Of a stretch of 9,418 bases of DNA, positions 6,201 to 9,418 are shown one piece after another (position 1 is the stretch's first letter; every line of letters starts with the position of its first letter). Below the pieces are notes generated by a model, which was given only the letters and a program-made list of their open reading frames with translations, made no database searches and was not told the origin of the DNA. The DNA is from Chloroflexota bacterium. Lineage in GTDB: Bacteria > Chloroflexota > Anaerolineae > Thermoflexales > Thermoflexaceae. Made by a program: the position numbers and the translations under genes. The DNA is taken from NCBI GenBank assembly GCA_030550075.1, contig JAUQQB010000081.1, positions 1 to 9,418 on the forward strand, given 5' to 3'.

Positions 6201-6793
6201 TCCTCATCGATCATCGCCCGCAGATCCTCCGCCGTAAGCAGCTCAATCTTGTTGATCTCATGGGAGGTGCGGAAGCCATCGAAGAAGTGGAGGAAGGGGA
6301 CCCGTGACTCCAGGGTGGCCGCGTGGGCAATGAGGGCCAGGTCCTGGGCCTCCTGGACGGAGCCGGAGGCCAGGATGGCGAACCCGGTTTGCCGGGCGGC
6401 CATCACGTCGCTGTGGTCACCGAAGATCGAGAGGGCGTGGGTCGCGATGGTGCGGGCGGCCACGTGGATCACCACGGGGGTGAGCTCCCCGGCGATCTTA
6501 TACATATTCGGGATCATCAGGAGCAATCCCTGGGAGGCGGTGAAGGTGGTAGCCAGGGCGCCGGTCTGGATGGCGCCGTGGATCGCGCCCGCAGCGCCGC
6601 CCTCACTCTGCATCTCGATCACCTTCGGCACGGCCCCCCACAGGTTAGGGCGCCCCTTCGCCGCCCATTCATCCGCCAGCTCCCCCATTGGAGAAGAGGG
6701 GGTGATCGGGTAGATGGCGATCACCTCACTCAGCTGATAGGCCACATGGGCCGCGGCTTCGTTCCCATCCACTGTCACCATCGGTCGAGCCAT
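3209..6793 (-). CDS. nifJ: Pyruvate:ferredoxin (flavodoxin) oxidoreductase
   Basis: 1194 residues, full length for the single-chain enzyme (D. africanus PFOR is about 1230, with a C-terminal extension missing here). It starts at ATG 6793-6791, six bases after GGAGG (6804-6800). The enzyme converts pyruvate and CoA to acetyl-CoA and CO2 in the cytoplasm, reducing ferredoxin or flavodoxin. Pyruvate/thiamine residues known from D. africanus are all present: T31 in YPITPSS, E64, R114 and N1011 in YSNTGG. Two ferredoxin-type [4Fe-4S] sites are intact: C696/C699/C702/C706 and C752/C755/C758/C762. The proximal cluster ligands are C826, C829, C854 and C1086, with the family spacing. The thiamine-diphosphate motif is GDGWAYDIG (977-985). 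Domain III carries GGRYGLSSKEF (367-377). No broken motif or frameshift is visible, so it should be active. It leads a probable two-gene unit with the DHOD-like gene and has a dyad-rich leader. Confidence 0.98.
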   Translation of the reverse strand: MARPMVTVDGNEAAAHVAYQLSEVIAIYPITPSSPMGELADEWAAKGRPNLWGAVPKVIEMQSEGGAAGAIHGAIQTGALATTFTASQGLLLMIPNMYKIAGELTPVVIHVAARTIATHALSIFGDHSDVMAARQTGFAILASGSVQEAQDLALIAHAATLESRVPFLHFFDGFRTSHEINKIELLTAEDLRAMIDEEWIRAHRARGLSPDHPFIRGTAHNPDTYFQAREAANPYYLACPTIVQNAMNRLARLVGRPYHLFDYVGDPEAERVIVIMGSGAEIAHETVEYLSARGERVGVVKVRLYRPFSVEHFIQALPPTVKAIAVLDRTKEPGSAGEPLYQDVVTAIAEAMASGIAPFRATPRIIGGRYGLSSKEFTPAMVKAVFDELAKDRPKNHFTVGIYDDVTHTSLDFDPDFFIESPDTVRAVFYGLGADGTVSANKNSIKIIGDETDFYAQGYFVYDSKKSGSVTVSHLRFGPRPIRSSYLIRRANFVACHQFHFLERMDVLQVAEPGAVFLLNSPYGPEEVWDHLPRSVQQAILEKNLRFYVIDAYRIAREHGLGPRINTILQTCFFALTNILPIDQAVAKIKEAIVKTYGKRGEAVVEKNFAAVDAALQHLHEVKVPGRVTSTFDRRPPVPPEAPEFVQRVTARLLAGEGDLLPVSAFPPDGTWPSGTTKWEKRNIAQEIPVWEPDLCIQCGKCVMVCPHAVIRAKVYDPALLANAPPTFKHAPARWREFKDMAYTIQVAPEDCTGCSLCVEVCPAKDKSDVSRKAINMRPQAPLRETERQNWEFFLQLPEVDRLRVNVGQVKDVQLLEPLFEFSGACAGCGETPYLSLLTRLFGDRLVIANATGCSSIYGGNLPTTPWTYNREGRGPAWSNSLFEDNAEFGLGMRLSLDKQREYAQELLRRLSAQIGEALVEEILRADQSTEEGIRAQRERVGLLKARLRELPDSPEVRDLLALADALVRKSVWIIGGDGWAYDIGYGGLDHVLASGYDVNILVLDTEVYSNTGGQMSKATPRGAVAKFAAGGKRGPKKDLALMAMTYGNVYVARVAMGANDTHTLKAFLEADSYEGPSLIIAYSHCIAHGYDLRYGMEQQKRAVLSGYWPLIRYDPRRLREGLNPLQIDSRPPSLPLSQYMYNETRFTMLLHSRPEIAEELLEEAEADIRFRWRIYEALAQMQLNGRNGGGRGA

Positions 6794-6821
6794 CTTGAGC
6801 CTCCATCGGAACAGGCTGTGA

Positions 6822-6872
6822 TCGGCTCCTCAGGAGCCGAGAACGTTCTCTTCGGCGCCCCGGAAGCCGGGG
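6822..6872 (-). promoter_or_regulatory. Three adjacent dyads in the nifJ leader
   Basis: Read on the - strand toward nifJ these are, in order: CCCCGG, CTT, CCGGGG (6872-6858); the perfect 12-base palindrome GAGAACGTTCTC (6850-6839); and TCGGCTCCT, G, AGGAGCCGA (6840-6822, nine-base arms). The last two share bases, and an alternative stem GCC/GGC around GAGAACGTTCTC would compete with the third. GAGAACGTTCTC could be an operator for a dimeric repressor; the set could also act as a leader attenuator. The dyads are seen; the roles are inferred. Confidence 0.45.
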
Positions 6873-6925
6873 TTTTGAGGCCGGCAGGCCGTCTTCAGGG
6901 GTCCACCCCAAAACCTCCGACGCCC

Positions 6926-6968
6926 GGATTTTTGTCAAGACCAGTTTTTATTTCTACCAAGTATATAC
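6926..6968 (-). promoter_or_regulatory. AT-rich candidate promoter region for nifJ
   Basis: A distinctly AT-rich patch in GC-rich sequence, 130-180 bases before the nifJ start. On the - strand it contains a perfect TTGACA (6938-6933), but no good -10 follows at 16-18 bases. A weaker alternative is TTCAGG, 17 bases, TAAAAA, ending just upstream of that hexamer. I cannot decide the exact start site. Confidence 0.3.
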
Positions 6969-7330
6969 CTGAAGGGCTCCTGTTGAGGGTGCTAACCGTC
7001 AGACATTCGGGGTGCCTTTACTCAGATGGGCGGGGGTCACAGACACGGAAAGCGAGGGAACAATGGGGGTCGCTCATACCGGCCCCGCTCAGCCTCTATC
7101 TGGCAGACGAGGAAGGGTTTTGCGAGCGGGCAAGGCCGCTGAAGGCGACCCCTCGCCCGCATCCAGGCCGATTGTGCTGATCCTTATATCCCATCGAGGC
7201 AACGGGCACAAGGAGAACGGACTGAATCCCCAGCCGGCAAAGAAAGGGGCGCGCGAACAGCAAGTGGCGTTATGATGATCATGTGGCTATCACCTGAGCG
7301 TTTTTCAAGCCAGTGGAAGAGCTTCTCCTG

Positions 7331-7381
7331 TTGAATGCTCTCCCCTGACGGACCGCAGGATCCGCAGGGGAAGGCATTCAA
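7331..7381. promoter_or_regulatory. 51-base stem-loop upstream of the peptidase gene
   Basis: The outer arms TTGAATGC (7331-7338) and GCATTCAA (7374-7381) are exact complements. Inside them CCCCTG (7342-7347) pairs with CAGGGG (7365-7370) and CGGA (7349-7352) with TCCG (7361-7364), leaving small internal loops. The right arm covers where a -35 would sit for the TATAGT box at 7394-7399. It could therefore be an operator, or a terminator/insulator for transcription entering from the left, although no T-tract follows. Confidence 0.5.
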
Positions 7382-7393
7382 GCTCATTGGGGA

Positions 7394-7399
7394 TATAGT
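7394..7399 (+). promoter_or_regulatory. Possible -10 box of the peptidase gene
   Basis: TATAGT matches five of six bases of the sigma-70 -10 consensus and lies 38 bases before the ATG. The hexamer 17 bases upstream (AAGGCA) is a poor -35, so an activator or another sigma factor may be needed. Confidence 0.3.
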
Positions 7400-7437
7400 A
7401 ATCAAAAGTGTGTGTATCCCAGCGCTCTGGAGGGGCC

Positions 7438-9390
7438 ATGAAACGTGTCCTGCTTGGATGGGGCTTCGGCCTTCTGATCGCCCTGGGCGGGATCTGTAGC
7501 CGCAGCGGTCCGCCCCCGCCTGCCTCCCCAACTCGGACATCGGCGCCCCCTGCGGTTCGGACCCAAACGCCGCCTCCCCCAGCGCGCCCTATCTGGGAGG
7601 AGGCTTCGGAAACCATGCAGATCCTGCTTCGAACGGAGCTGCCCGTCCGGGATCTCCGGGATCTGGCGATTCGATATCACGGGCTGTCGCCGGAGACCCC
7701 CGAGACGGCCTGTCAGAGAGATGGGGCTCTTTCCATCGGCGCCCGGCGGACCTTCCTGGTTTCCAACGATGATACGAATGAAACATTTACTGTAACTGCT
7801 GTCCTGCGGGCGCAAACATCACACGTCTCCATGTGGGTGGAAGAGGGCCGCCCGGTAAGCCAGGCGGATCTGGAAGCGGCAGCGGAAACCTTCGAGCGGC
7901 GGATCTATCCCATCAACCGCTCCTTCTTTGGGAGCGAGTGGACGCCCGGAGTGGACTGTGATCCCCATCTGATCATCCTCCATGCGACTCGGATGGGAGG
8001 CGTGGCCGGTTATTACTCGAGCAAGGATGAGTTCCCCAAGGCCGTGCGACCGGATTCGAATGAGGCGGAGATGTTCTACATCAACCTGGATGCGATGTCA
8101 GTAAACTCAGAGTTTTACAATGGGGTGCTCGCTCACGAGTTCCAGCACATGATCCACTGGTATAACGATCGCAATGAGGAAACATGGCTCAATGAGGGGG
8201 CTTCGGAGCTGGCCGCCTTCCTCAGCGGCTATGATCCGGGCGGCTTTGAGTTCTCATTCCTCGCCGAGCCGGATACGCAGCTAAACACCTGGAGGACTTC
8301 GGAAGAAGGGAATGCGGAGCATTACGGAGCATCCCTGCTTTTTATGGCGTATTTCCTGGAGCGCTTCGGCGAGGAGGCCACCCGCCGCCTGGTGGCTCAC
8401 CCGGAGAACGGGCTGACCGCAGTGGATCGCGTGCTGGAGGAGATCGGAGCGGATCTGGATGCGGATGCGTTTTTCCTGGAGTGGGCGAGCGCCAACTTCC
8501 TGGATCACCTGGATCTTTCCGGTGGCCCCCATTATCGTGACCTGGAGCTCCCAGAACCCGACCTGGCGGCCATGATCTACGATCCGCCTCAGGAGATCCG
8601 GGGAACGGTCTTTCCGTATGCCACGGATTACATCGAGCTTCCAGCCGGGGAGACACTGCGGCTGATCTTTCTGGGAACTCCCACGCTTCCTCTGGTAGAC
8701 ACGGTGCTCCTGGAAGGACACCGATTCTGGTATGCCGCTCGAGGGGATGATAGCAATCCCCGGTTGACCCGCGAGGTAGACCTGCGAGAGGTAAGCCGGG
8801 CAACCTTGCGCTACCGGATCTGGTATGATCTGGAGGAGGATTGGGACTACGCCTACATCAGCGTCTCGACCGATGGTGGGCGGCGCTGGACCCTGCTGCG
8901 CACCCCCTCAGGGACCGATTCGAACCCCAATCACAACAATCTGGGGTGGGGATACACGGGGGTAAGTGGCGGGATCGGAGGGCCACGCTGGATCACGGAG
9001 ACGGTGGATCTCACGCCGTATGCCGGCCAGGTGATCCTCCTCCGGTTTGAGGTCGTGACCGATGACGCCGTGAATCGCCCGGGGGTCGCCCTGGATGCCA
9101 TTGAGATCCCTGAGATCGGATTCCGGGACGGCGCAGAGGAGGACCTGGGGTGGCAGGCGGAAGGCTGGGCCCGGGTCACCCCCCGGGTTCCGGTCCGCTT
9201 CGCCCTTCAGGTCCTGCGGATCCGAAAGGATGGGGCCGCTCGGATCGAGCGGCTTCCCGTTGGGGAAGAGGCCACAGGGGAATGGATGCTGGAGGCTGGC
9301 CCGGATCGCCGTGTGGTCCTGGCGATCTCGGCCCTCGCCCGGTTCACCACCGAACCGGCGCCCTACACCCTGCGCATCGAGCGGCCGTGA
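7438..9390 (+). CDS. Secreted zinc metallopeptidase-like protein with immune-inhibitor-A-type C-terminal domain
   Basis: 650 residues from ATG 7438, chosen because GGAGG (7429-7433) precedes it and a signal peptide begins there at once: MKR, then a hydrophobic run to about residue 19. C20 could be a lipid anchor, but GGIC is a poor lipobox, so plain secretion is equally possible. A proline-rich linker (24-51) follows. The catalytic part spans roughly 130-360, with HEFQH (233-237) and WLNEGASE (250-257); H233 and H237 would bind zinc, E234 is catalytic, and E253 or E257 is the third ligand. This HExxH plus NEGxSE layout resembles the M30/hyicolysin-like group, not M6, which has HExxHxxGxxH. 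Residues about 440-560 (ISVSTDGGRRW, DLTPYAGQVILLRFEVVTDD, ALDAIEI) resemble the beta-sandwich domain that follows the protease in immune inhibitor A. C92 and C174 may form a disulfide. It likely degrades extracellular protein; its true substrate is unknown. It appears to be a single-gene unit. Confidence 0.83.
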   Translation: MKRVLLGWGFGLLIALGGICSRSGPPPPASPTRTSAPPAVRTQTPPPPARPIWEEASETMQILLRTELPVRDLRDLAIRYHGLSPETPETACQRDGALSIGARRTFLVSNDDTNETFTVTAVLRAQTSHVSMWVEEGRPVSQADLEAAAETFERRIYPINRSFFGSEWTPGVDCDPHLIILHATRMGGVAGYYSSKDEFPKAVRPDSNEAEMFYINLDAMSVNSEFYNGVLAHEFQHMIHWYNDRNEETWLNEGASELAAFLSGYDPGGFEFSFLAEPDTQLNTWRTSEEGNAEHYGASLLFMAYFLERFGEEATRRLVAHPENGLTAVDRVLEEIGADLDADAFFLEWASANFLDHLDLSGGPHYRDLELPEPDLAAMIYDPPQEIRGTVFPYATDYIELPAGETLRLIFLGTPTLPLVDTVLLEGHRFWYAARGDDSNPRLTREVDLREVSRATLRYRIWYDLEEDWDYAYISVSTDGGRRWTLLRTPSGTDSNPNHNNLGWGYTGVSGGIGGPRWITETVDLTPYAGQVILLRFEVVTDDAVNRPGVALDAIEIPEIGFRDGAEEDLGWQAEGWARVTPRVPVRFALQVLRIRKDGAARIERLPVGEEATGEWMLEAGPDRRVVLAISALARFTTEPAPYTLRIERP

Positions 9391-9395
9391 GCTGT

Positions 9396-9418
9396 CGAAC
9401 AGGGGCTTTTCCTGTTCG
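9396..9418 (+). terminator. Probable terminator hairpin after the peptidase gene (cut by window edge)
   Basis: CGAACAGG (9396-9403) and CCTGTTCG (9411-9418) are exact complements around a seven-base loop containing TTTT. The stem starts five bases after the peptidase stop. Whether a T-run follows is outside the window. Confidence 0.6.

Larger units (their letters stand above)
6794..7437. other. Divergent intergenic region between nifJ and the peptidase gene
   Basis: 644 bases without a gene I can support. Small open frames here lack ribosome sites and recognisable protein character. The nifJ side (6800-6970) holds three adjacent dyads and an AT-rich patch likely to carry the nifJ promoter. 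The peptidase side (7331-7400) holds a 51-base stem-loop and a TATAGT box. The middle, about 6990-7320, shows no tRNA, CRISPR or riboswitch that I recognise. Confidence 0.75.

Noticed and set aside
6323..7180. Long + strand open frame across the nifJ start and leader
   Set aside because: Mostly antisense to conserved nifJ codons, with composition of a shadow frame and no recognisable motif.
7012..7275. Small + strand open frame in the divergent intergenic region
   Set aside because: No ribosome site, no conserved motif and low-complexity composition; not supported as a gene.

Overview
The window reads as high-GC bacterial chromosome. The genes look like those of an anaerobic or facultative, possibly thermophilic bacterium, and my best guess is the phylum Chloroflexota. 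That guess rests on codon and GC style, a pyruvate:ferredoxin oxidoreductase paired with a dihydroorotate-dehydrogenase-like gene, and GTAGGGGCG-type palindromic repeats next to a REP-associated transposase. It is an inference, not a proven assignment.

Layout from left to right: (a) the 3' end of etfA and a complete etfB on the + strand, the two subunits of an electron transfer flavoprotein; (b) a cluster of GTAGGGGCG palindromes that also supplies the etfB stop codon; (c) on the - strand, a complete REP-associated tyrosine transposase (RAYT, IS200-like Y1/HUH family) whose coding sequence contains two more copies of the same palindrome, read in frame; (d) on the - strand, a dihydroorotate-dehydrogenase-like flavoprotein lying downstream of (e) a complete six-domain pyruvate:ferredoxin (flavodoxin) oxidoreductase, nifJ, with a perfect 19-bp-arm hairpin between the two; (f) a 644-base divergent intergenic region rich in dyads; (g) on the + strand, a secreted zinc metallopeptidase with an HEXXH site and an immune-inhibitor-A-like C-terminal beta domain, followed by a likely terminator at the window edge.

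Functionally, the core is anaerobic electron metabolism. NifJ oxidises pyruvate to acetyl-CoA and reduces ferredoxin or flavodoxin. The EtfAB pair carries electrons to or from acyl-CoA dehydrogenase-type partners. The DHOD-like flavoprotein probably belongs to the nifJ transcription unit, but its substrate is unknown. The RAYT and its repeats are a mobile or selfish insertion between the two metabolic blocks, on a stretch that looks lower in GC. The peptidase appears unrelated and outward-facing.

The most notable observation is the repeat/RAYT relationship. The same palindrome family sits downstream of the transposase gene, ends the neighbouring etfB reading frame, and is tandemly duplicated in steps of 27 nt (9 codons) inside the transposase linker without breaking the frame or removing the catalytic residues.
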